Shown here: one piece after another, positions 1-10,194 of the stretch
How the letters are laid out: each line of letters begins with the position of its first letter
Numbering within the stretch: the first letter of the stretch is position 1
NCBI GenBank assembly: GCA_003999685.1
Contig: CP021226.1
Location: 744,001 to 808,000 of the forward strand
From: Taiwanofungus camphoratus
Lineage: Eukaryota > Basidiomycota > Agaricomycetes > Polyporales > Taiwanofungaceae
DNA length: 64,000 nt
Reading direction: 5' to 3'
Program-made: the position numbers and the translations under genes
The notes under the pieces: generated by a model
Database searches by the model: none
What the model was told of the DNA's origin: nothing
The model's input: the letters and a program-made list of their open reading frames with translations, nothing else

Positions 1-1414
1 CCAAGTGTCCTCCATACTCTCCTCCCCAACCTCTGACACAGCATCTTTCAGCAGCTCTGAATACCAGAGGTTGGCTTTGACTTTCAGATCATCAGCTGCA
101 ATCACCTCCAGTCATGCTGGCACACCATGCTGAGCAGCATGTGCAATGTTTAGGATAATGGCAGGCACATATGGCTGCTCACCAGCAGTGGAGGCCATCA
201 TGAGAAGGTTCTGCAGGGGGCACTGAAATAAATTTGTATATAGTTAGCATGTAAAGAGGTAGTGGAGAACCTATCAGCTCCTGCTCCAACCTCTCCTCAA
301 ACCAGGTCCAGCATGAATGATTGGGGCCAGACAAGTGAGAGAGGGCCAGATGCACACAGTTTGCCATAAGGTAGAGGCTGTCTTGCACAGATATAGTAGA
401 GGACATATTTAAAGCAGATTTTCAGTGATGAGAAGCAGCTGGAAATGTGTACAATGAGAGTGTCATGATGGTGGTGTCAACAACTGATGGATGAATGACA
501 GTGAAAAAGATCATGGGATGATCATGTGATAGGTGCATTCAGAGAGATCATGTGATCAAAACTTACTGATGCCTGTCTGATTTCTCATGTTCAATCCCAG
601 CTCTGTTTCTGCACTGATCTTGAGCTTCAAATTCATCATTTCTGTGACCCATTTACAATGTCCAGCACATTCAAAAGTGAGTGCTTTCAATATTCCTCTG
701 TTTGTGATATCAATGGCCCTGTTACAGACACTCAATCCAAGGAAAAGGGCATCACCAGGCCTTCTCAGCCTCTGCAGATGCTCTCCATCTCTCCTTCTTC
801 CTCTGATAAACAAACTCAGCATCAGGGGACAGGACAGGATCCCTCTATGTGGAGTCTGCCTCCACCACCCCAAGGACAGTGGTCCCAGAGATAGCCAGAG
901 AAGAGACAGGAGGAGGGAGAGGCCAGGGAGGAAGGGAAGAGAGTAGGAGGGGCCCCTCACAGTCAGTCAATCTCCATTCCATTTCCTTCAGACAGTCCTC
1001 TGGAACCTCCTCCCAACCTCTGGAGTGGACTGTGCTTTCTTCTCCCATTCATCCCAGGACACATCTGAACTGCTGGACTGGATGCAGCTTTCTCCCCCAC
1101 CTCCCCTATCAGCAGGCCATTTATCAACAGTGCAGGCAGGGCCCTCACCCTCAACATCAGCCGGCCAGTCAGCCTAGCTGCCATCTCAACCACCTGACTG
1201 AATGATGCTGCCACCACTGCTGGCATCCTCTGCAGATGAATCCTGGCCTCCTCCATTTGAACAGCCAGGGTGGACAATGCTACCACCATCACCCCCATCT
1301 CAGTCAGGCCCATTGGCCTGGGCTGCATTGCAAGTGCTGGAGTGGACCCAGCTGCCTCCCCCCCCCCTCTGGCATTGGCCAGACAGCCACTGGCATCTCA
1401 GTTGAGGATGCCAG
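1..1414. repeat. CpG-poor ancient repeat, left flank of element A
   Basis: No recognisable gene. CG dinucleotides are almost absent while TG and CA are abundant, unlike the host genes after 36.8 kb. The longest open stretches are short and resemble no family I know. The segment ends at the duplicated target GCCAG of element A and continues on the other side at 29776, so 1-1414 and 29776 onward were once contiguous. It is most likely an old transposable element or pseudogene eroded by cytosine deamination. Confidence 0.5.
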
Positions 1415-1914
1415 TGTTACCGATGGGTAGAACTAGAGACTTGTTCGTTTTTTCTTTTCCTTTGTTCATCACACCATGGACGCACGGCATCCCTTCCACG
1501 CATTACTTACCCAGATTGACTGACAGGCCGACCGTCCCCGCTTACGCCATGGTAGTTATGTACTTTTGGGCTGCTGACTCCTTTTGCCTTATGCTGTCTC
1601 TGGAGGACTGCTTAGTATACCTGGGGGTCAGCGGTGGCAGTATAAAGGAGGGACCCCCTGCTGGAGGTTTCCTTAGTCGTATTCTCTTTGTTCATCCATT
1701 CCAAAGTGTACTACGCATTAGTACCAATATATGCTTTTCTTTACACATCTTCCCACACCCCAAGAAGCCCGTAAAGACTATCGTGACTACATAGGGTTTG
1801 TAGTTGAAGACTACTGAGGATTGTGACTCATCGTCACTGCTGTTCCTCCTTGGCCCTTCGCTGCACACCGCTCTAAGCTTCTGCAGCATTATCAGGGTGA
1901 ACCCCTCGGTAACA
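1415..1914 (+). repeat. 5' LTR of element A
   Basis: 500-bp LTR with 7-bp inverted ends TGTTACC/GGTAACA. It contains a TATA-like motif (GTATAAAG near 1640), the probable promoter. It matches 29276-29775 along its full length with about 29 transitions and no indels seen. Confidence 0.93.
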
Positions 1915-2061
1915 CTAGAATACGACTCCACAAATCCCCCGTCCAGGTTCAAGAAGTCACAAGAAGACAGTGCCTAAAAGACCCGTATCGGTCTCGAAGA
2001 AGGCGAGGTCAGCGGACTCATAGGACTAGTACTGACCACCACGGACTATCAACGACCTTTT

Positions 2062-3998
2062 GATATTAACTATGAACAAGAAGAAGAGCTGGATCACACA
2101 GTGTTTGACCCTACTCTCCCAACTTTAGAAGAGGTCTTGGATTGAGCTGAGCACAACCTCAGAGCCATTCTCCATGCCGATAGTTCCACCAGTTTCCTCC
2201 CAGCCAAACAGAGGGAGCTGATTCATTACACCCGCTCCCGCATCTCCAGAGCCAGCGATGCTTGGCAAGCTGTATTAGAAAATCATGACAGGCTGACAAG
2301 TAGGGAAGGGAGCCGACCTCTGCCTCCCACTCCCTCTGAAGATTTCGACGAAGTCCTCGACCACCGTATCCTCACTGCTCAGAAGGTGCTCTCAAACCCG
2401 CGTTTCTCATTTCAGTTGGCCGTTCCCATAATCGTGAACCTATATCAAAGGCTACTGAGCACCCGAGATTTCTATCGCTGGTGGCAAGCTGGATCCATCC
2501 TCCAAAACGAGGTGGAGGTCGACCCTGACGTGCACCGGGAAGGCTCATTGTTATCAAGCGGAGAACAATCGGGACGTACACCGACATTACATGAAGACTT
2601 CTAACTGGAGGGTCTGCTCAACGCAACCGTGCCCTCACCACTACGACTCTGCACTCTACAGGGAAAGTGATTTCGAACCTTGTACCCCAACCAATTGTGC
2701 CCTCATCCAGGCCCGCTGGACAACCTTTGACGAAATTGACCCACCTTCTGACGAAGGCTCTAGCTCAGAACTGACCGATCCTGACATTGAACAGACAGAA
2801 CGACAAATGGAGACTGAAGGGACAGGAAAAACATTCCCTTCCACCCCGGAAACGCCCTGTGGCTTGAGCTCTTTCCGATCAGGAATAGGGGAATCAGGGC
2901 CACTGCCCGACAATGGGCTGGGGGAAGAAGGCCCCCTCGAGGGAGGGCCACCTTATGATGAAAGTGGAGGACCCCCAGAAGGACCACCTGATGGAGGAGT
3001 GCCCGGCAGAGGAGGACCACCCAGTAGAGGAGGACCACCTGGGGGAGAAGGACCACCTGGGGGAGGAGGACCCCCTGGAGGGGGGCAGCCTCCTGGAGGA
3101 ACGCCCCTTCCACAAGGAACTGCACGGATACCTGACCGAAAAGAGCCAGAAATTACTAAGTTCTCTGGAAAACGAGAAGATGCCCGACACTTCCTCATCC
3201 AGTTTGCCTGAAGATTCAACACTGAACGATGGGCCTCCGCTTCTGAACGAGAAAAGGTCGGCAATTTTCTTGGCCACCTCAAAGACCATGCCAGTGCTTG
3301 GGCCGATACCCTTATCGAAAGGGCACTCGAACCCCACCCCCTCATCAGAGGAGCGAGCTGGGGGTACGGCACTTTCAGAAATGTCGCTCTCGAGTTCATC
3401 AAAAGGTTCAGGGTAATAGAGGAGGAGGTCTCAGCAGCCATCGGACTACGGAACTTGGTCTACACCTACGACAAACCCATTGCCGACTTCAATGAGGAGT
3501 TTGACTGGCTGGCCCACAGGGCAGAAATCACCGAGGAGAGTGCCCTCATGGCCTGGTGCTGGGAAAAACTACCCAGCACCATGCGAGTCCGAATCATGGA
3601 AAGAGATGTAGCCCCCACAACCCTAGAAGGATGGAAGGAAGCTGCTGTCCAACGAGACCGGGCCTATCGGAACAACAAGGCCATCGATGCTGCTCAAAGA
3701 ACTTCAAGGACCCCCTCATGAGTCGTAGCAAGGGCATTTGACAGTGGAAAGCCAGACCATCAGCGCTTGCAAGACCGAAGGACAAGCTCCTGCTACAAAT
3801 GCCACAATAAGGGGCATCTGGCCAAAGACTGCCCTGAATGAACCTCAGGCCGGGGAACAGGACCCTCAAATCGAAGGGCCAACGTGAAAGACGAAACTGA
3901 GGTGGATGATGAAGCCTCCGAACAGGAGGAGCAGGGGCAAGAAACGAAAGGAGTCAGATTCCCCCACTTCTCTCAGCACCACAACTTTGTGGATTTTC
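2062..3998 (+). pseudogene. Element A gag (capsid, Gly/Pro-rich linker, CCHC knuckle)
   Basis: Capsid-type gag in pieces. An upstream open stretch (about 2062-2603) holds a TGA near 2143. The next frame (2591-3720) has an acidic part, a collagen-like Gly-Gly-Pro-Pro linker at about 2940-3115, then capsid-like sequence (EITKFSGKREDARHFLIQFA, TGA, RFNTERW). The nucleocapsid zinc knuckle C-X2-C-X4-H-X4-C (CYKCHNKGHLAKDC) lies at about 3790-3832. Stops near 3209, 3719 and 3838 are all TGA at sites where Trp or Arg fits. Gag would form the particle and bind genomic RNA; this copy cannot make a full-length protein. Confidence 0.8.
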
Positions 3999-4014
3999 TG
4001 TAAGGTGACCCGAC

Positions 4015-4509
4015 GTGACGCACAAGTCGTCTAAACTCTCTGTACGAAATGTAATTACCGGAACGTACAAGCGCAATACACTTTATTTACCAGGTTACAT
4101 CGTAGTAGGAGAAAAAGCCATCGCTGCATGCCCCTTGTTGGATAGTGGGGCTGACACCAACCTAATTCACCCTGACTTCGTAAGAAAGTGGGGACTCCCC
4201 ACTCGACCACTTCCCAGGACAGTAACCTCAACCACCATTGATGGCTCTACAAACAAAGGGGGACCAATTATCCACAGAGTCGAAGGAAGTATACGATTAG
4301 AGGGGAATGACATCTCAACCAACTTTTACGTCTCAAACATTGGAACACTCGATGTAGTACTTGGCAACCCCTGGCTCGCACAAGTCAATCTACGCATTGA
4401 CTGGGTAGAAGGAACACTCGAGATTGACCAAGCTCGACTCACAGAATGGCAAGGATACTATGCCTGGATCATGAGCCAACCCACAACAGATGAGATTCCC
4501 CTGTGTTGA
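4015..4509 (+). pseudogene. Element A retroviral-type aspartic protease
   Basis: About 164 residues open, with the active-site motif LLDSGADTNLIHPDF near residues 41-55 and a C-terminal flap-like region with VVLGNPWL. This is the pepsin-like protease of Ty3/gypsy polyproteins that cleaves Gag and Pol. It lies between the gag knuckle and RT as expected. It ends in TGA (4507-4509) with related sequence continuing in frame after it, so the stop is probably a mutation inside a longer polyprotein. Confidence 0.8.
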
Positions 4510-5418
4510 GCTTCCATTCATGAAGACGACGAGGAACTTTTGGACATACTGTGTGCTTACACACAAGGAGAAGGGGTTCTGGGAATCTTCCAACAGAAAG
4601 AGCAGCCACTCACATGTGAAGACGGGCTACTACAGACCCTAAAGCCCCCACAAGTGGGGCTCAATCAACTGACACACTTCTCTGACTCTCCACGTATGAT
4701 ATGGAACACCCCAGAGCTCACGGAATTGGTGATCCCCAAGGACCCACCCCCATCCATAGAAGACCTTGTCCCAGAGTACTTGTGGGACTATAAATGGTTG
4801 TTTGAAAAGGAGGCCTCTAACCGGTTCCCAGAATCCAAGCCCTGAGACCATGCCATTGAGTTAAGGCCAGACTTTGTTCCCAGGAAATGCGCCATAATTC
4901 CTTTGTCACCAAACAAGCAGGTGGCGATAGACAAATTCCTGGAAGAGAACCTGGCCAAGGGCTATCTCTGAGAATCGAACTCACCTATGGCATTCCCAGC
5001 CTTTTTCGTCAAAAAAAAGGATGGTACCTTGCGCCCATGCCAGGACTACCAATACCTGAACAAAGGCACGATCAAAGATGCCTACCCCCTACCCCTCATA
5101 GGAGAGCTAATTGACAGGCTCCAAAAAGCCACTGTGTTCACCAAATTGGACCTCCAAAATGGGTACAACAACATCCAGATCAGAGAGGGCGACCAATGGA
5201 AAGGAGCATTCATGGTCAAACATGAAAATCAGGACAAGATCGTCGAACCCACTGTCATGTTCTTTGGGATGTGCAACTTGCCGACCACATTTCAGCGAAT
5301 GATGAATGACGCATTCCAGGACATGCTGGTCGAGGGGTGGATCGCGATCTATATGGACGACATCCTCATTTTCTCTGACAATATAAAAGCCCACCGGGAA
5401 CGAACCAGACGTGTCCTA
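4510..5418 (+). pseudogene. Element A reverse transcriptase, N-terminal part
   Basis: Linker and RT fingers/palm. Visible are [20 protein letters not shown], the [11 protein letters not shown] motif carrying the first catalytic Asp, [14 protein letters not shown], and the catalytic box [10 protein letters not shown] near 5351. TGA codons near 4843 (Trp expected in KPWDHAIEL) and 4968 (Arg expected in GYLRES) break the frame. The ORF is cut at 5418 by the solo LTR 5419-5991 and resumes at 5997. Confidence 0.88.
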
Positions 5419-5991
5419 TGTTACAAGGTGGTAATGGTGTGAACATACATTTTCATTTCTCTTCACTATACCGGACTAGCGGGTCGTGTACACTTACAAT
5501 TATCACCATTACTCCTGATGGGCTGACTGTCACCTGCTTAGTTATGGACTGTTCCTCAGAAGGGACCACTTGGACCTCTGACTTATGGACGCTTAGGTGC
5601 TGGTACCCGTGGGAGTGAGGGCTGGCTTGCCCTAAACCCACCATAGTACTTAAGGGGTTGGCTCACTGCGGAGCACCCCAATCTTGTCCTCCTTAGTTAC
5701 ACCGTGTGCTTTGGTACCGTTGTTACCATTTGTACTTTGTGACTGGGCTTAGGCCCCTATACCTTTGTCTATTCAACGGGTCGCCTTAAGACCATCTATA
5801 TCCTTGTGACTACACTAGGACGTAGGCTGTGACTTAGCCCGCAACTCTCTCGAGACCGTTGGGCTAGCGGTTGAAGACTTAGACATGTACTCGTCATCAG
5901 CCAGGCTGACTCCTCGTCTGCACTTCACGCCTGACTACCCAACAACTCCCCATCACGGTAGTCACCTACGGGCGTAGACTCCCCCGTAATA
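5419..5991. mobile_element. Solo LTR inserted in element A RT
   Basis: A 573-bp insertion splits the RT ORF exactly between the codons for RTRRVL and QWLQEW. It is flanked by the 5-bp duplication TCCTA (5414-5418 and 5992-5996). It begins TGTTAC and ends GTAATA, which suggests a terminal CA changed to TA by one transition. No coding sequence is seen. No other copy lies in the window, so its family is unknown; the orientation cannot be fixed. Confidence 0.82.
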
Positions 5992-5996
5992 TCCTA

Positions 5997-6514
5997 CAAT
6001 GGCTGCAGGAATGGGACCTATTTGTAAAGCCAGAGAAATGCATGTTCGATGTTGTTGAGGTTGACTTTTTGAGAATGACCATCTCACCTGGACAGGTGCA
6101 CATGGACAAGGACAAACTGGCAGGAATCGCAGATTGGCCCATTCCTACCAGGGTCAAGGATGTAGAGTGATTCATGGGCCTCGCCAACTATTATCGACGC
6201 TTCATCCACAACTTCTCCCACATCGCCCACCCCTTGAATGTCATCAAGAAGAAGCGTGTGGAGTGAGACTGGACTGAAGCCTGCCAGGAGGCCTTTGATG
6301 AGCTCAAACAGTGTTTCCAGAGCATGCCTATCCTCTGCATGCCCGACTCGTCCAAACCATTCACCATTGAGGCCGATGCCTCTCTGGTAGCCACTGGTGC
6401 GGTGCTCCAACAACTTGATGAAGAAGGGCGGCTACACCCTATAGCTTTCCTCTCAAAGAGCCTGAAAGAGGCGGAGCAGAATTATCAAGTATATGACAGA
6501 GAGTTGCTAGCCAT
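5997..6514 (+). pseudogene. Element A RT thumb and start of RNase H
   Basis: Continuation of pol after the solo LTR: KPEKCMFDVVEVDFL, ADWPIPTRVKDVE, then FMGLANYYRRFIHNFSHIA and an RNase H start (FTIEADASLVATGAVLQQ, YQVYDRELLAI). Stops near 6168 (Arg expected) and 6265 (Trp expected) are TGA. The frame is cut at 6514 within ELLAI by element B and resumes at 26597 with VRALEEWHHHLE. Confidence 0.88.
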
Positions 6515-7068
6515 TGATACAAGCTGGTATCAACGACCGGAGAGCCTTGAACGTGAGGACCTGACTACGAGAGATGGTAGCAAGGCTTTATGGACACTGT
6601 GTATGTCCTCCTGGGCAAAGTCAATAGAGTCGAGCGAGTACTCAAGTACGAAGTGAGAGGTCGCAAGATACGAGTATAAGATTGCTAGTGGTAACTAGCT
6701 ACTTGGTAACCAGATTGAACTTAAGGTCCGACCTACAAAGTACACGGCCTTATATACGTATTCTACTCTGCGCACGGACCATGGCACATGGTCTAAGAAT
6801 CAGCATGAGTAAGCGTAAGTAAGGTGATATGAGTCATCGGGCCATATTAGCAATCAGTAAGCGTAAGACAGAATGTGTAAGCGGGGCCCGATATGAGTCA
6901 GTGTCCATGAGTAACTGGGGCCCGTCCGGGGCCTGTACCGTAAGCAGCAATGAGTCAAGATGCTGCACAAAGAAGCTGGGCCTACCCGAGGCCCGTCCTA
7001 GAAGCGAAAGGTCACGGGACCGATCCGAGGTCCGACCGATAAGACGTGCAATAAAAGAAATTGTATCA
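6515..7068 (-). repeat. 3' LTR of element B
   Basis: 554-bp LTR with 8-bp inverted ends TGATACAA/TTGTATCA. It is intact and about 97% identical by eye to the split 5' LTR. Open reading frames inside it occur in both LTR copies and I do not regard them as genes. Confidence 0.92.
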
Positions 7069-7389
7069 TTACCCCCCTACTTATGATTGAACGCCTGGTC
7101 AATCAACTAAACTCCAATGAGGACGTGTCGAGTTTTTTCGAATCGAACTTTGGTGAACGACGATGAACTTGACGAACTTCCGAGGATGAACTTGAAAAAT
7201 TCCTGAAAGTGAACTTACGGGCATTCCTCCGCGACCGATAAGGGATGACTCTTCCAACAATGAGGGTGTTTCACCTTGAACCCATAGGGGATGACCCCTC
7301 CAACCGTGAGGATCCTTTCACCTCAAACTTCACAGTTTTACGACATGTCGGTCGTACGGTGTAGTTTAACAATGTGCACGGTCATTCCC
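7069..7389 (-). repeat. Element B 3' noncoding segment with short direct repeats
   Basis: Between the extra ORF and the 3' LTR lies noncoding DNA with degenerate tandem repeats. The motif GATGAACTTGA recurs around 7140-7215. Two units of about 50 bp (GGGATGACTCTTCC and GGGATGACCCCTCC types) lie at about 7243-7330. CACAGTTT-CGACATG recurs near 7330 and 7392. Their function is unknown. Confidence 0.5.
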
Positions 7390-7662
7390 TCACAGTTTAG
7401 CGACATGCAGGAACCACTTTGGATGATACAGCGGTTCCGGGTCGTAGGTGAATGCGTAATGGACGGTGGTGCATTCATGTGTAAGATGCCCAGGCGACGG
7501 GCGACTACAGCGGAGACATTTGTAGTCGGGACATGTCCGGTGCGAGTGATAAGTGCTGCCACAGAGGTAGCATGGACCATGGCGACTGAATAATGACAAG
7601 GGACTGTTTGACTGAGACATGCGGGCGATGAGCAGGGTGAAAATGCGACTCCTTCTTCTCAT
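7390..7662 (-). CDS. Element B extra ORF with two zinc knuckles
   Basis: A 90-residue ORF directly after pol. Its ATG (7660-7662) overlaps the pol stop TGA (7659-7661) as ATGA, an arrangement that could allow termination-reinitiation. It contains CYLCGSTYHSHRTC, a canonical C-X2-C-X4-H-X4-C knuckle, followed by CLRCSRPSPGHLTHEC, a C-X2-C-X6-H-X4-C variant. Such knuckles bind single-stranded nucleic acid in Gag proteins, but B already has a separate gag knuckle at about 12790. Element A has a longer ORF in the same place ending in two similar knuckles. Function unknown; an RNA-binding accessory protein is an inference. Confidence 0.6.
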   Translation of the reverse strand: MRRRSRIFTLLIARMSQSNSPLSLFSRHGPCYLCGSTYHSHRTCPDYKCLRCSRPSPGHLTHECTTVHYAFTYDPEPLYHPKWFLHVAKL

Positions 7663-7746
7663 TGTAAGTTCTTGTGCTGCTTATATGCGCTCAGCAGCTC
7701 GTCTGCAGTACCGGTTAAGTTTTCTTCCGGTTCCCATGAGTCATCA
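7659..7746 (-). pseudogene. Element B chromodomain, C-terminal end
   Basis: End of pol after the solo LTR. The minus strand reads DDSWEPEENLTGTADELL then AYKQHKN and a stop at 7659-7661. It completes the chromodomain begun at about 8772 (EYRVRWKGYSS). The aromatic and acidic pattern (W-E-P-E-E-N-L) is that of chromodomains, which direct chromovirus integrase to modified chromatin. Confidence 0.85.
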
Positions 7747-7750
7747 GTGG

Positions 7751-8767
7751 TGATACACACTATAACACTCCAACCCCAACAGGGTACGACCTAGAGAAGC
7801 TGGAAGGCTATAGAACTAGTTAGTGTGGAGGGGAGAGTCAGCAGCAAAGGGTTCCCGATCTCAAATGGGTCGAGAGACGTTTACGAAGGTCTTCGATGAC
7901 CTTCGGTGTGTGTTGCGACTGCGCTACTATGCTGTACTATACTAAGGAGAGGCTTAAATGTGGGAACTTAGCTGATATGCAGCCCTTCGAAATACTGTAG
8001 AAGGCGGACTTGGGTTAGAGAGAGATGCTAGCGCAACCCTTCGATGTGGCTCGAAGGCGGACGTAAGACTGAACACAACTCTTCGACGGATGTCGAAGAC
8101 AGACGAGACGCAACCCTTCAAAATACTGTAGAAGGCGGATAGTAGACGCAACTCTTCAAATGTAATCAAAGACAGAAGGATGCAGTAGAACGCAGTAGGT
8201 GACTGAATCGAAGGTGCTCTTCTTGAGCTCTGCAGGATGGGGGAAAACTTCTCTGTCGTTCCGAGACACCATACATCGTGTTTATACTACTGTACTATAA
8301 TATAAGGCGCATCGGGAGTGGCATAGTATGAGTGGCATCCTAACTACTTGCATACTACGAACTACAGAGTGGCCTGTAGAGGGGGTGGCTACTTGTCGTC
8401 ACTAGAAAGGCTGAAACAAAGGAACATACATGAAATATACTAAGACAAGACCTGGGGCCGTAGCGTTATCAAGTACATCGAGTGGCGCGTCATAGCAGAT
8501 CGAGCGATATCGGAGTGGCGAGACCGGTCACGTGCGAGGACATTGAGTGGCAACTGCGTGTGGTGTATTGTGCATAGAGGGACCGGTACACCAGAACATC
8601 GGACCAGAACTGGCGGAGTGGTGGTGGCGTGATTCGAGGCTATCGGAGAGTCCCACGGTGGCTTTTCGGGCTGTATCAGACACGTCGAGTGGCGTCGAAG
8701 CCATGACTAAGGTCCTAGGGTCGAGTGAGGGCACTCTGCAGGGCCTAGAAGTGCCTGGCACCTATCA
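7751..8767 (-). mobile_element. Solo LTR of the C family inside B's chromodomain
   Basis: Reverse complement of the element C LTR. It starts (minus strand) TGATAGGTGCCAGGC and ends GTGTATCA. It is 1017 bp, longer than the 980-bp copies because it has an extra stretch near 8340-8430 that is also present in the decayed copy at 35300-35390. Flanks are GTGG (7747-7750) and GCGG (8768-8771), a 4-bp duplication with one transition. The insertion cuts the codons of WKGYSS/TDDSW. Confidence 0.88.
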
Positions 8768-8771
8768 GCGG

Positions 8772-10194
8772 ATGAGTAACCCTTCCATCTGACTCGGTAT
8801 TCTCAGCGGTTTCTTCAGCGATTCTCACGATGTCTGACCAGAGCTTCGACTTCGTAGTTATCTTCGCCGCTGATAAGCTCCGGTGGTGGTTCCGTGTAGT
8901 TGGGACCATGGGTGTCCATTTCGGTGTATGGCGAAAGAAGTGCAGCGTGGAAAATGGGGTGCACTTGTCATGTCGTCGAGAGTTTCAGCTTGTAAGACAC
9001 TGGTCCTAGGACGTCCATGATTTCAAAGGGTCCCTCGCACTTGGGAGCCAACTTCCTCGTCGGGTATGGCAGCTTTAAATTCCGTGAGTCTAGCCATACC
9101 TTCTGTCCTTTGCGGAAACCCATTCCTTTGGGTTTCACGCGTTTTGCTAACACCGCCTGTGCTAGCTCCATTACCAAGTGTGCGTCTTCCCGAATCTTCT
9201 GTAAGTTCCACAGTCGATAGGCAGCGCCCGGTGTGTCCAATCCGGGGTGTACGACAGGAATCCCTCGAGGTTCATAGCCCATCATGACCTTGAAGGGTGA
9301 CGCCTTGATCGTAGAATGCTCACGTGAGTTGTGAGCGAACTGTACTGAGCCCAGCAGCGATGACCAATTGTCTGGGTTGTTGCTCGTAAAGCATCGCAGG
9401 TAGATCTCCAGTTCCTGGTTGACTCATTCTGTTTCTCCATCCGTTTGGGGGTGGAATGCTGTGCTCATAGCCGATTTGACTCCTGTCATACGGCAAAGCT
9501 CCTGAAATACCTTTGATGCGAATTGCGGTCCTGGATCGCTAATGATCTTGTCTGGAAGACCAAACCACTTGTATACTTGGCGATATAATGCCTCGGCTGT
9601 TCCTGATGCGTCAATCGTTTTGTTGCATGGAATGAAAATTATCCCCTTCGTAAGGTCATGGTCCACAATGACCAAAATTGAATCGAAGCCCTCTGAAGTT
9701 GGCAAATCCGTAATGAAATCGCAGCAGAACGTACTGAACGGAGTGGCGTGCTGTGCAGATTTGATCGGGAGTAGGGCTGGTTGGGTGGGGTGCATGTTAA
9801 CCTTCATTTGCTGGCAAGTGCCGCAACCTTTGACGTATCGTGTGACGAATTCAGCCATTCCAGGCCACCAGTAATCTCGTCGGATGGACGAGAGGGTTTT
9901 CTGAATTCCAGGGTGGCCAGCGGAGGGGAGGTCGTGGTAATTTGAGACTGTTTGTCGTCGTAGGTCCTCGTCTATGGGAATATACACACAATTATCATAG
10001 AGGAGGTCACCGTCTCGAATCGTCCAGTGGTCATTTGAGCCGTTTTGTGCATTACGTGTTCCTTCCGTATACACCGAGTCGTTTACGCATGCTTCCACAA
10101 TGGAAGCCCTAAGACTCGTGTCGATTGCTGCTGCCCAAACCTTGTCTGGTAGGACGGTTACGTCCTGGTTGTCTGATGAACCGTCGTTGTGGTT
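8772..10194 (-). pseudogene. Element B integrase and start of chromodomain
   Basis: Minus-strand integrase. The HHCC zinc domain is visible (DLPSAGHPGIQKTL, DYWWPGM, CGTCQQMK). The catalytic core shows the Asp of DFITDLP, the second Asp in IISDPGPQFAS and the Glu in HPQTDGETE. The C-terminal part has GFRKGQKVWLDSRNLKL and YPTRKLAPKCEGPFEI, then a linker and the chromodomain start EYRVRWKGYSS. TGA stops occur at 9421-9423 (Arg expected in ETERVNQEL), near 8965 (Trp expected) and twice near 8820, so it is inactive. Confidence 0.88.

Noticed and set aside
2940-3115. Collagen-like host gene
   Set aside because: The Gly/Pro-rich stretch is inside the gag frame of element A, between the acidic part and the capsid-like part.
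6829-7086. ORF in the B LTR, repeated at 15995-16216
   Set aside because: Lies within the LTR, is not in the coding strand of the element and has no recognisable feature.
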